Origin: Megamerina dolium
Lineage: Eukaryota; Arthropoda; Insecta; Diptera; Megamerinidae
DNA length: 64,000 nucleotides
Reading direction: 5' to 3'
Assembly (NCBI GenBank): GCA_963854835.1
Contig: OY978530.1
Span: forward strand, 41,802,751 to 41,866,750
Below the pieces are notes generated by a model. It ran no database searches and was not told the DNA's origin. It saw only the letters and a program-made list of their open reading frames with translations. The position numbers were made by a program, and so were the translations under genes. This document shows positions 21,914 to 32,028 of this stretch, one piece after another (the first letter of the stretch is position 1; every line of letters starts with the position of its first letter).

Positions 21914-22351
21914 TGTAACGAGTATCGATAGTTGATTACTCATCACTATTGTGACTGGCACTATTGGCAGCATCGAAACGAATGTCAACAAAAAGAAATG
22001 AGCGATAACCAGAACAAGCCAACGAGAAAGGAAGAGAAGAATCTCGATAAAGGAAGATTCTGGGGTGTTGCCAACAGAGTATAAATAGAGCCAGTGTTGA
22101 GTATTAACAATCAATCTACTTCCGAACGTGATTGCGAAAACATTGATACAGAGGCAAAAGTTGCAAGTACATTTAAGTGTTATAGTAAATAGTTGATTGT
22201 AAACAGTGTTGATTGTAAATAGAGATTATTAAATAAATTGTTGCTGTATATAGTTGTACAAAATAAGTGTTGCAGTTATCATTAACAGAATCCAGTGATC
22301 GAACAAGGTAATTCAAATAGAATTAAACGCTCACAGAATAAAAACGTAACA
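21914..22351 (+). repeat. Family A 3' LTR (A3)
   Basis: 438 bp, read as identical to the 5' LTR, and followed by the ATAT target duplication. Confidence 0.95.
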
Positions 22352-22355
22352 ATAT

Positions 22356-22603
22356 ATTAAATGAGTTATAGCATGTTAAAAATTTTTTAAATTCCGAGTT
22401 CCGAGGTTAGTCGCTTTGAATACCCATTATCAATCCCATCCGTACCTTTGGATCATAGGTTACTTACTAAATACTTGCTCGAGTTATCGTGTAAATCAAC
22501 CAGGTGACATACAGACGGACGGACATAGTTAAATCGAAAATTTAAACGTGATCTTATATATACGAGTATATATATATATATATATTATTTTTTTTTTTCT
22601 AAC
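22356..22603. other. Spacer resuming the pre-insertion sequence, with TA run
   Basis: It contains an AGACGGACGGACATAG motif seen in dispersed fly repeats, then a short (TA)n/T-rich tract at 22,560-22,600. No gene is visible. Confidence 0.4.
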
Positions 22604-23176
22604 AAGTGCAGAATACGGCCTCCTTTTTTTATTCATTTGTTTCAATATTATAATTTCTTAATTCTTTGTCTACGTCTAGCACTATGATTATGACTATCTC
22701 GCTACTCTTTCTCTATGCACGTATTTGCTGTAACGAAAGTATGATCATAAAAAAATATATACAAATTCTTTAAAAACATGATTTATATACCATTTGAAAA
22801 GTAATCCTATGGCCTTTAATACATAATTTTTGATAGGGATATTTTTTCAAAAAAGATCGGTTTTTACAAATTTTTATAAAAAACCTATATTTTTCTTTAT
22901 AACATCTAAAAAGTTTAAAATTCATATGAAATATTATATAACTGTAAAAAGATATTAAAATTACTAAATTATTAAATTAAATTTTGATACCCTTATTGTA
23001 GAAAAAATTGCGTGTTGTCTATCGAGTAATCTCAACCTCAATTTTGAACTTTTACATTGAGCTTTTGGCGTTGTAGCCAAAAAATGTTTAATTTGAAAAA
23101 CCGACAACAATAACCTGTATCCGACGTAATTTATTGTTTTTGCTTTCTCGAGGAGGCCGTATACTACACTTATGCC
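22604..23176. mobile_element. Inverted-repeat element F1 (partial relative of F2)
   Basis: The ends are ~20-bp inverted repeats with two mismatches: AGTGCAGAATACGGCCTCCT at 22,605 and its mirror AGGAGGCCGTATACTACACT at 23,151-23,170. The interior is AT-rich with no ORF. The right two thirds match the centre and right arm of the larger element F2 at 43,027-44,197 (blocks CTATGGCCTTTAATA, TTTGATACCC, TTATTGTAGAAAAAATTGC, TATCGAGTAATCTC). The long left arm is missing. Confidence 0.65.
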
Positions 23177-23469
23177 ATATCAAACAGCACACTCATGAGT
23201 ATGTGTTTTATGTCATAGAGAACACACCATAGCTGTTTGCAAGTTTTCTCTTCTATTACACACGACTCATGTGTATGAGCAGTGAGTTCAGTGAAATTAA
23301 TTGATTTCTCGTACATGTGTGCACACAGCATGTGTGTGCAAACGTGAACCCTGTTTTAAACATTAAGTTCTAATAGCTATGTGATATTGCTGATTTCAAG
23401 AACTAAATATGCATTTTAATGTGCCTTAAAACTTTTCTGAAATCTCAATTTTTATTGAAATGGAGTTAA

Positions 23470-24030
23470 ACCTGCAACAAGAGGCAATACCAAAATAACG
23501 CACCGTCAAAAAGGACAAATCCACATAGAAGCAACTAAGGAAAAACTTAATTGCGGCCAAATTAAAACAAAATTAGATCTTCCGATAGCAGCCAGACAAA
23601 TTGCCAGGATTGTAAATGATTCGTCAAACATCAAATGGACGAAATTGAAGAGTAAGCCTCGTCTAACGGCAAAGCACAAAAAGAATCGTCTAAAATTCGC
23701 AAAAAGTACATGTCCTGGACAAATGAGTGGCAGAAAGTAATTTTTTCGGATGAGAAAAAATTCAATTTAGATGCCCCCGACTGTTACAGTTGCTACTGGC
23801 ACGATCTGACAAAATCAAATGTTTTGCGATCAAAGAGGAATTTCGGAGATGGAAGCGATTTGGTTTGGTGACTGTTTTGTTATGATAGAAAGCTAAGTTT
23901 GACACCCATAACTTGCCGCATGAACTTTGCGGCATATACAGACTTTCTCCAACAAAACCTCATTCCGTTTTTAAGGTAAGGAATGGCAAATGATTACATT
24001 TTTCAATAGGACAATGCCTCGATACACGCA
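23470..24030 (+). pseudogene. Tc3-like transposase relic
   Basis: Several frames together read as a Tc1/mariner-superfamily transposase of Tc3 style. There is an N-terminal helix-turn-helix region (QKGQIHIEATKEKL...LPIAARQIARIVNDS), then WTNEWQKVIFSDEKKFNLD with the first catalytic Asp, YWHDL, and a glycine box relic. Near 24,003 a QDNASIHA-type second Asp box is reduced to a DNASIH frame preceded by a stop. It is broken by many stops and frameshifts, and no terminal repeats were found. It is an old copy. Confidence 0.75.
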
Positions 24031-24137
24031 CGAATATTGGCAGCATCGAAACGAATGTCAACAAAAAGAAAAAGGCGAAAACCAGAACAAGCCAACGAGA
24101 AAGAAAGAGAAGCATCTCAATAAAGGAAGTTTCTGGA
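24031..24137 (+). repeat. Family A LTR fragment (A4)
   Basis: About 107 bp matching LTR positions that follow the first ~50 bp (ATTGGCAGCATCGAAACG... to GGAAGTTTCTGG). Truncated on both sides, with no target duplication. Confidence 0.8.
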
Positions 24138-24349
24138 TTTAATTCTTCGTATCTACCACTTGGCTTTTCTCTACCTCTTATGTTTTGTCATCTATCTTTC
24201 TTATTTCTTTGTTCTTCTTCTTATTTTGATGGGGTTGATTTTGAATCCGCTTGCCGATCTTGCAATTTGTAACTATTACTATGGAATGTCTAGTGATGTT
24301 GACGAGAATACAAAATCTCTGATTTACATACTCTGTAATTAACGTAGTG

Positions 24350-24620
24350 GTCTAAATGTTATTATTTTGACGCTCGAAGCTTGAATGGACCAAGTTGGAC
24401 TATATAAAGTATATCTTTGAAGACTCCCTTGTCGATATCGTGTGTGTATATGAGACGTGGTTCAGGTCTGATCATTTAGACGAGCTTTATTCAATTAACG
24501 GATACAATTTTTTTAGGAATGTTAGGTGCTCGAAGAGAGATGGTGGTGTTGCGATCTATTGTAATTGTGATGTTGATGTCAAAGTCGAAAGCCACAGTGT
24601 CTACGCGAGAAAATTACGTC
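24350..24620 (+). pseudogene. Jockey/CR1-like endonuclease, N-terminal half
   Basis: The frame starting near 24,365 shows ARSLNGPS-like entry, then YIFEDSLVDIVCVYETWF (Glu of the AP-endonuclease active site), SINGYNFFRNVRCSKRDGGVAIYC. It breaks off near 24,610. The C-terminal half of the same domain resumes at about 25,810. Confidence 0.75.
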
Positions 24621-25203
24621 TCGCGCACTTTATGGTGGATTTGGTGCCACCTTTATAGAAGGCGAGTTGCATCCCTGTTTTTAATCGATGTTCAGCAAGA
24701 CATTCGGTTATTTGTTCTAATTTTACTACTTATATATTTTTTCCCGAGCAATACGGACAGTGCGCGCCTTTTTTTCTTTTTTTTATATATATTTTTCTCT
24801 CGTTATAGTTTATACTAATATAATTAAAATTATAAATTTATATCCCGTGGTGTTTTTTGTAATAAATAATAAACATAAACATCTCGAGGATTTTTGTATT
24901 AAATTATATACTTAAATTTATAACAAGAAATTTATACAAAACATTCGTTTTGTAATATAATAAGATTAGTGCCGTGCTGTATATTTATATCCAGAGTGTT
25001 TTCTTTTGTACAAAGTAATATACATAAAAAACAATTGGTTTGTAATTTACGTGCGTTTCAATAAAAAACTAAATTAATTTCTCTCAATAACGAAATAAAT
25101 AAATTAAAATTTGATTTAAACATATATCTTGAATAATGTTATTAGCTACCAATGAAAGGCTTAACAATTCGGAAAATCATAAACGAACAATAAATATAAC
25201 AAA
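24621..25203. other. AT-rich insert flank with a diverged direct repeat
   Basis: Part of the ~1.2-kb segment that separates the two endonuclease halves. Two ~65-bp blocks, from about 24,828 and about 24,977, share TATTTATATCC, GTGTTTT, TTTGTA and ACATAAA motifs in the same order. No gene is visible. Confidence 0.4.
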
Positions 25204-25640
25204 ATGTCTGACCGTAAAGCAGTTATTGAAAATGCTTATATGAACGAAGAAATGCAACAAGCTGCAGTAGATTGTGCGACACAAGCATTGGAAAAGTGCA
25301 ATTTAGAAATTAATCAAAAGTGTGCTACTGCGAATACAACAACACGGCAAGTAGCAGTAGCACCATCACCTCAACAATACCAATAGCAACAACAATTAAC
25401 AACAGCGAACAAATGGAAAAAAATCAACAGCAACAGCGACAACAACAGCAAGATTTGCCATCAATTATCTATAGCAATAGTTTGCAATTGGTAAAATGAT
25501 GGCGAAAAGTGACATTACCAGCAAACATCATCAACAGAAAAAACACCGGCAACTGCATCAACAATACAATTTCACATGGCCTGGTAAAGTTGGCAGAAAT
25601 TTCGGATCATAGTTTAGTGAAGTAGTTTTTTATTCTTATT
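25204..25640 (+). pseudogene. ctp: Dynein light chain LC8 pseudogene
   Basis: The first ~33 codons from ATG 25,204 are almost the LC8 N-terminus ([28 protein letters not shown]). LC8 is an ~89-residue dynein and myosin V light chain and hub protein. After codon ~35 a CAA/CAG-rich stretch (25,320-25,560) replaces the middle of the protein. At 25,565-25,612 the frame again resembles LC8 (YNFTW..KVGRNFGS, then TAG where Tyr is expected). The rest is lost. The two matches, in order, make this LC8 rather than chance. It could not make a working protein. Orthology to ctp versus a paralogue is not determined. Confidence 0.8.
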
Positions 25641-25809
25641 ATTTATTATTTTCTTATTTAAGCTCGGTTAAAATTAAACAATTTAACCGAAGCAAGAATT
25701 AAGAATTAAGCAAGAAGCGGTCGGTGATTGGAGAGAATATCAGCGATCACTACACGAGGGAAGCAACCAAGATATGAGCTCACCGGCATCTCTCACACAT
25801 ACACACACA

Positions 25810-26110
25810 GTAATAGCTCGATGATTGAGTTTATTAATGTTGAAATATTTGACAGTTATACCAAGCTTTTGGTATTTGGTGTTTATAATCCACATCGCGG
25901 CTTCAGCCTTGAATCATTTTTCCATGATATTTCTGCAAGACTGATTGACTCTGACAATCTTTTTGATGAATGACAGTATTGCCCGTGGTTTCTTTAACTA
26001 TATGTCTACTAACATCCTCACTGTTGTTAACTCTGTCTTCCCCACACGTTACTCTAATACAGCTGAACCTAGTTTACTTGACGTGTAATTAGACAATCAA
26101 AACACGGTTT
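25810..26110 (+). pseudogene. Jockey/CR1-like endonuclease, C-terminal half
   Basis: The frame reads IEFINVEIFDSYTKLLVFGVYNPHRGFSLESFFHDI. After a frame change, SIARGFFNYMSTNILTVVNSVFPTRYSNTAEPSLLDV follows, the second half of a LINE AP-endonuclease. The GDFN box is mutated or lost near 25,965. It continues the domain interrupted at 24,610. Confidence 0.75.
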
Positions 26111-26392
26111 TTGGCTCTAAACTTCACTCCAGTCTCTCATCAAACAAACTCTAATATTCGCCACTTAACATAACCAATAAAAATAAAATTCAGTATAATC
26201 TTGATCCAGAGGTGTTTAGCAAATTGTTCATATCCTCTAGTTCCTCCTGCCATCAAAACAGAACCCTTTCAAATGAATCTTTTGAGGATTCTATCCTTGT
26301 TGCTTGACGATGTAGCATTTCGTTTTGTTTCTGTTGGCGATGATGATGTGGCTAGGTGCGTAATGAGGATTACTGCAAATAGATGGTATCTT

Positions 26393-26780
26393 CATCCACT
26401 GGATTCTGTTAATAATAACTGCAACACTTATTTTATACAACTATATACAGCAACATATTATTTTATAAACACTATTTACAATCAACTCTGTTTATAATCA
26501 ACTATTTACAGTAACACTTTAATGTACTAGCAACTTTTGCCTCTGTATAGATGTTTGCGCAGTCACGTTCGGAATTCGATTGATTTTCACTTCTCAACAC
26601 TGGCTCTATTTATACTCTGTTGACAACACCCGAAAATCTTCCTTTATCGAGATTCTTGTCTTTCTTTCTCGTTGGCTTGTTCTGGCTATTACTTATTTCT
26701 TTTTGTTGACATTCATGTCGATGCTGCCAATAGTGTCAGTCACAATAGTGGTGAGTAACCAACTATCGATACTCGTTACA
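26393..26780 (-). repeat. Family A LTR (A5), nearly complete, 3' truncated
   Basis: Minus-strand LTR whose 5' end (ACTCGTTACA on the plus strand) abuts ATAT at 26,781-26,784. The U5 end is missing about 50 bp at the left. It sits head to head with A6. Confidence 0.88.
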
Positions 26781-26784
26781 ATAT

Positions 26785-27172
26785 TGTAACGAGTGTCGAT
26801 GGTTGGTTACTCATCACTATTGTGACTGACACTATTGTGAATAACACTAATGTTGGCAGCAAAACAAAAAGAAATAGTCGATGACCAGAATACGCCAACT
26901 AGAAAGAAAGAGATGTATCTCGACTACGATAAAGGAAGATTCTAGAGTGTTACCACGGAGTATAAATAGAGCCAGTGTTGACAAATACAAATCAATGGAA
27001 TCAGAGGCAAAAGTTGCAAGAATATTAAAGTGTTATTGTAAATAGTTGATTGTAAATAGAGTTGATTAAATAGTTGTACAAAATAAGTGTTACGACTATT
27101 ATTAACAGAATCCAGTGATTGAACAAGGTTGATTCAAATAGAATTAAACGTTCACAGAATAAAAACCTAACA
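26785..27172 (+). repeat. Family A solo LTR (A6)
   Basis: 388-bp plus-strand LTR flanked by ATAT on both sides (26,781-26,784 and 27,173-27,176). It contains GAGTATAAATAGAG, the TATA box. Confidence 0.93.
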
Positions 27173-27176
27173 ATAT

Positions 27177-27587
27177 TGTAACGAGTATTTATGGTTACTG
27201 TGAATAGCACGAATAATGTCAACGAAGCGAATGTCAACAAAAAGGAATAGGCAATAACCAGAACACGCCAACGAGAAAGAAAGAGAAGAAACTCGATTAC
27301 GATAAAGGAAGATTCTGGAGTGTTGCCACAGAATAAAAATAGGGCCAGTTCGTTGACAAATGGATCAATTGAATTCCGAAAGTGATAGAGACAACATAAC
27401 ACCATCGAGTGGTCGAAGTAACTTCACACGATAGCAAGTTAAATTAAAGAATGATTGTAAATAGTTGATTAAATAAATTATTGTTGTATATAATTAGTAC
27501 AAAACAGGTATTGCAATTATTATTGACAGAATCCAATGATCGAACAGGGTTGATTCAAGTAAACGTTAACAAAATAAAAACGTAACA
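27177..27587 (+). repeat. Family A solo LTR (A7)
   Basis: 411-bp plus-strand LTR flanked by ATAT (27,173-27,176 and 27,588-27,591), sharing its left ATAT with A6. Confidence 0.93.
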
Positions 27588-27591
27588 ATAT

Positions 27592-28454
27592 TTACCTTGT
27601 CTATAATGTATAGAAGAATTCCTACACCACAATTAACAAAAAATGATTCATTATATAATATTGACATAATATTCATATGTTATGTTACTTTATTTTATAC
27701 ATACGAGTTATTTTGTCGTGTATACACTTTTGATTTTGTTCTTCATCGACCGTTCTCGTTTACTTTCGTGTTCACCATTGTTTTTTAAAAATGCACAGAT
27801 CGCATATAATTGGTTGTTTTCTGCACTAGTTTATAGTTAGCTAAAGGTCAAAACGAAAAAATCTACTAAAAGTAAATTTATTTAGTAGCCACACTACAAA
27901 AGTCCGACTGGGTAGTTATTATTATAGTATACCTAAACATTTGTTGGTATGCTTGTCTCAGTACGCTGACGTAACCATCTGCTGTGCTCCCAATGTACAT
28001 AATGCAGAACCAAAATAATCTGCTACGAATTATATGGGAAACTGCTTTGTCACACTCAATTGTAATTCATGTGAATCTAGGTTTTGTTATGAGCTATATT
28101 GGTATGGCTAGATATGTTTTCGCAATTCCGAGAAATAAGCCGCGAGGCAATATATTCATTTGGTTTCCTTTTTATTTTTTTTTTTTGCTGTAGTTCACTG
28201 TACCAAAATGTAGCGATTTTTGCTTGCATAAGAAAAAAGGCACAATGAACTTCAGTATATGTAATATTGATAAGAAGAATTATACATAGTTGTCGCAATT
28301 GAACGCTGTCTAAAAGTTGAAATTTCAAGTAAGAAGATGTGCATTCGTGTATGTGTATGAATGTATGTATGTATGTATTTACACATTAGGCAGGCACAGA
28401 TGCAAAGAAATTTAGTGTGAAAGTTTGAACAGTCTAAAAGTAAGAACTTATAGA
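27592..28454. other. AT-rich spacer with a dispersed repeat block
   Basis: 27,995-28,165 resembles 2,505-2,770 on the same strand (shared blocks CTACGAATT, GGGAAA.TGCTTTGTCA, CGCAATT and CGAGGCAA). Part may be the 5' region of the copia element that follows, but no LTR could be defined. Confidence 0.4.
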
Positions 28455-28798
28455 GCAATTTGTTGTTGGGTTTAGCGGGACAAACTGCAAACACAAAGGA
28501 CGCGACGAAATGGTTATTTGATCCTGGGGCAACATCCTACATGACTATGGATTCCTACAACTTTTGTGAGCTACATGGCCCCAAATACAAGCAAATAATC
28601 TTTGGAAACAATGGACGTATTGTTGTGGAGTGTGTAGGAGATTTACCTATAACGCTGTCAACTTAACAGATGACGATGAAAAATGTTCTCTGCGTACCAG
28701 ACTTTCGCGCAAATTTAATGTCAGTAAACCAGGTAGCATAACATGGAAAAACTTTAATTTTCAACAGTCAAAACTGTCGTACCTTCGGCGTAAATTTA
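28455..28798 (+). pseudogene. Copia protease segment
   Basis: The protease block WLFDPGATSYMT corresponds to the D-S-G-A active site with Ser changed to Pro. It is followed by GNNGRI...G.LPI and, after a frame change near 28,665, by a LCVPDF..NLMSV block typical of the copia protease end. It runs to the Harbinger insertion at 28,799. Confidence 0.8.
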
Positions 28799-28942
28799 TG
28801 CCCCTATTGCGGTTCACAACTTTTGTAACAGTTTGGTCGCCGTCGAGAAATTCATTTTGCCGTTCTCAACTCGACTGGCGGCTGATTTTTTTGGTTGTGA
28901 TCATTATTTTTGTGGTATTACCGTTTGCAACTCTGTTACAGT

Positions 28943-31037
28943 TGTAACATGAGCCTCACATCGACCACATGAGCCTCACATCGACCAACTCCTGCTCACG
29001 GTATATATTTTACATCCACATCTCTGGTTGTACATCTGTTAATTCTTTTCCCTTGCGTGCATTTATAATGACATGCATAATGCTGCAACTAGCCACCGAC
29101 GTAGCGTACGTACGTACCGCCCGTACGTAAGAACATACAAAATTGCATTGATTTTCTCCGCTACGAGCAACGTCTACGTCACCGTCATACGGTGGTGAGT
29201 TTTCGTTTACACGACATTCCCATAAGATAGGTCGTGTCAGCTGACACGTTCTACGTTTTTACGTCGGTGGCTAGTTGCAGCATAAATCGTATGATCTTTT
29301 TTTCTTTTTTTTTCTCTCCCTCACTTCTTCTCTTCCCTCTCTCAAATATGTATAGGTCGTGTCTTTCTCCATTCAAGAATAGTATGAATAACTATAATTC
29401 GGATGATCTAATCTCTTTACTTACCATTAGAGAGGAAGAGAGAATGGGAGTAACTGTCCAGTCAATTAAGAGAGCCCATCGTGGTTTAGATAATCATGAT
29501 CATACAAGATCATTGGTTGGTGTAACAGAGTAAGAAGATATCTGTGCAATTGCAGAGAAGGGGATCAGTGTTGGTGAGGTGACGAAGGTGAAGGTGTATA
29601 TGGCGGAGAAGGAGAAAAAAAAAACAAAAACAAAAACAAAATACAAATTTAAGATCATATATAAGAGCGGACAATTAAGAAATGGGGGTTAGTCGAGCAG
29701 ATATTACATCGAAGTCAAAAATGAGTGGTCATGCAGTACGACAAAAAAATTAGTGGAAAAAAAAAAATCAAATGTAAATTTTTCCTTCTTCTTCTCCTTC
29801 GATGTTTAATACATATCGTGAGAATACACTAATGAATATAAGAATGATCAACCGGGGAGGAAAACTAAATTAATACGATTAAGTACAGTTCGCGAAAAAA
29901 TAAAAGGCGACAGTGAAGACATCCGAGGGGGCAGATGAGTGTAATTCGTCCTAATACTTGATACCTAAAACCTAATTAAAATGATTAAAAGGAATAACAT
30001 GGTGTTTATGGGTAGTGGCAGAAATAATGCGGTTCAATAACCAATTCGGAAAAAAAAGGAACTAAGGGCTAAATACGAGTAATTGCCATGCCTAAAACAT
30101 AATTGAAAGAACTAAAATGAATAACAAAATTTATAAGTAGTGATGAAAGTAATGTGATTCGACAAATAATTCGAAATTATAAAGAACTAAAAACCCCCAA
30201 TGGAACAGAAAAATAAGAACACGAGAAGTACATATATATATACATATATCAATGAAATACAAGATATATAATATTCAAGAATTAAAAATTTTGAACAATT
30301 TTAAACAAAATGAGAGAAGAGGTGTAAGAAAATCAACGATTCGAAAACTTCAACACATCGATCTAGTAACAACAACAACATGGCGAAGGGTAGATAAGGT
30401 ATGAAATTATGGAATTACGGGGTTACAATTAATTTTGCCTATATATGTATATGTAGAAGAAAAATAAATTGTAAGAGGGAAATTCGGATTGTTTTAAATT
30501 CCTTTTAGACTAAGTACTAACCACAGTGTATAGTTTTAAGAACATTCTGTAAAAAAAAAAAAAAAAAAAACGGAGCAGAAGAAGATAAGACGTGAATTAA
30601 ATAAAAAAAAAAAAAAAAGGTAATAGAATAATATAGATGTATATATATGGATTGTTAAAAAGAAAAAAATTATTTCAGTGATTCGCCATAATGGTTTGCC
30701 GAGGTTAAATTAACCTTCCTCAGGCAGCAGCATACCTCTCTCCTGGATGCATTGGGCCTAATGTAAGAAACGGCAATTAGGCTTGGTAGGGAGGGCGATA
30801 TGGTGAGAAGGGCGGTCTTGCCAGTATTTCTCTTTTTTTTTTTCCTTCGACTCGAATAGGCTTTGGTAAGTGCACGATTTTTTTTTTGTAGTGATCTGCC
30901 CCTTATGTGCTTTGCAAATTCGAACCCCCCCAACCGGCTGAGTCTAGCATCAATACAGCCAGCGTGCACACTTGGCAGAGCACATGAGACGTGATGCTTC
31001 GACTCACGAGCGCGAAATTAAATTAATATACATTACA
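28943..31037 (+). repeat. 5' LTR of the Osvaldo/Ulysses-like element
   Basis: TGTAACATGAGCC...ATACATTACA. It opens with two tandem copies of a 20-bp ACATGAGCCTCACATCGACC unit. TATATATTTTA near 29,000 is a candidate core promoter. A 202-bp MITE-like insert lies at 29,081-29,282. AATAAA occurs near 30,465, with long A tracts at 30,551-30,570 and 30,603-30,618. It carries a 99-codon open frame on each strand (29,234-29,533 plus; 30,670-30,969 minus). Both frames are also open in the other LTR, but neither resembles a known protein. Confidence 0.93.
29081..29282. mobile_element. MITE-like insert in the 5' LTR
   Basis: 202 bp with perfect 23-bp terminal inverted repeats beginning TGCTGCAACTAGCC and the 3-bp flank TAA on both sides (29,078-29,080 and 29,283-29,285). 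Non-coding. It contains a perfect 16-bp palindrome CGTGTCAGCTGACACG at 29,233-29,248 and a CGTACGTACG-rich segment. The 3-bp TWA duplication suggests a PIF/Harbinger-type MITE. Confidence 0.85.
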
Positions 31038-31042
31038 GAAAA

Positions 31043-31060
31043 TGGCGCCCAACGTGGGGC
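31043..31060 (+). promoter_or_regulatory. Primer-binding site, tRNA-Lys type
   Basis: TGGCGCCCAACGTGGGGC begins 5 nt after the LTR and is complementary to the 3' end of insect tRNA-Lys. The gap of 5 nt is a little longer than in many elements. Confidence 0.88.
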
Positions 31061-32028
31061 AACCGAAGATTCGGTTCTCCAAAAATTTGTAGTTTTTTTT
31101 TTCTCTACTTTTCATCGTAGCGGTGCAATTCTAACGGAATAGCGAAGACAGAACACCAGTTGTTCGTCCTTTCGACCTTTAGAGTTGTACTGTTATATAG
31201 GAAAGTTACAGTTAACTTGTGTGGAAATAACAATACCGTTGCAATGGTGCGCATATATTGACCTCACAGGAAATTAATTGTTTCTACTTTAGCGGTTAGA
31301 TCCGAAAATAAAGAATTACATATTTGTTCTACGGTAATTATCTAGTTTTTTTGGGGGGTTTTTGGATCACCGTATTATTGATGCACAAATAGGAGTATTT
31401 TGGAAAAGTTGAGATATTGCGCATGGCCCTTTCCGATCCATGTACAGGAGAAGATTTATTGCTGCTGCCGATGGGAGATAACGGAACGATTATTAGAATT
31501 TTTCTTGATATACGAATTTACGTATATGTATCAATATACTACTACTACTTCCATTAAACGTTGATTTTATATGTTTTTTTTTTCTTTATTAATTTAACGA
31601 ATCATTTAATCGAATTCCAATTATTAATAAACCTTAAAAAAAAAAAAAAAAACAAAACAAAAAAAAAATATTGTGAATATTTATGCTCTATGATTTCCAG
31701 GCATTGGGGATGAGTTGATCGATCACGCCTTTGTATAGACGCACATACGTATACCATATGCATATCAGAGTTCGCCTAACATCAAATATAAAAAGTACAT
31801 ATGCAATGTACGATTGATTGGTCGTTATACAAAATTATTACCTACATAATTACTTAATAATTATAACAATACAGTAATATTAAATTATAATAATATAATA
31901 AAAATTGCAATAATTATCGTCATAATTACTACAGGTGGAACTGCATATACGCATATACACACACACCCACATCTACACATACACATTGATTTTATACTCT
32001 GTCAACATAATTGAAAATTTTTGCTAAA
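31061..32028 (+). other. Untranslated leader of the Osvaldo/Ulysses-like element
   Basis: About 970 nt, AT-rich, with an A tract near 31,637-31,670 and several short upstream ATGs. No protein-like frame is present. It would carry packaging signals, which I cannot locate by eye. Confidence 0.6.

Larger units (their letters stand above)
18522..22351 (+). mobile_element. Gypsy family A copy A3, internally deleted LTR retrotransposon
   Basis: 3,830 bp, flanked by ATAT (18,518-18,521 and 22,352-22,355). Two 438-bp LTRs read identical to me. Order: LTR, primer site complementary to tRNA-Leu, gag with SAP-like motif, coiled coil and CCHC knuckles, then integrase zinc-binding domain and core, purine tract, LTR. 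Protease, RT and RNase H are entirely missing. Gag also carries a 2-nt deletion relative to copy A1. Identical LTRs on a defective element imply recent mobilisation in trans by a complete relative. Confidence 0.95.

Noticed and set aside
29234..29533. 99-codon LTR frame as a gene
   Set aside because: No similarity, low-complexity T-rich first part, and it lies over the MITE and LTR promoter. Kept only as a low-interest observation.
32011..32028. Gag start at 32,011
   Set aside because: That codon is TTG. The first ATG in frame is 32,029 and has a good fly start context.
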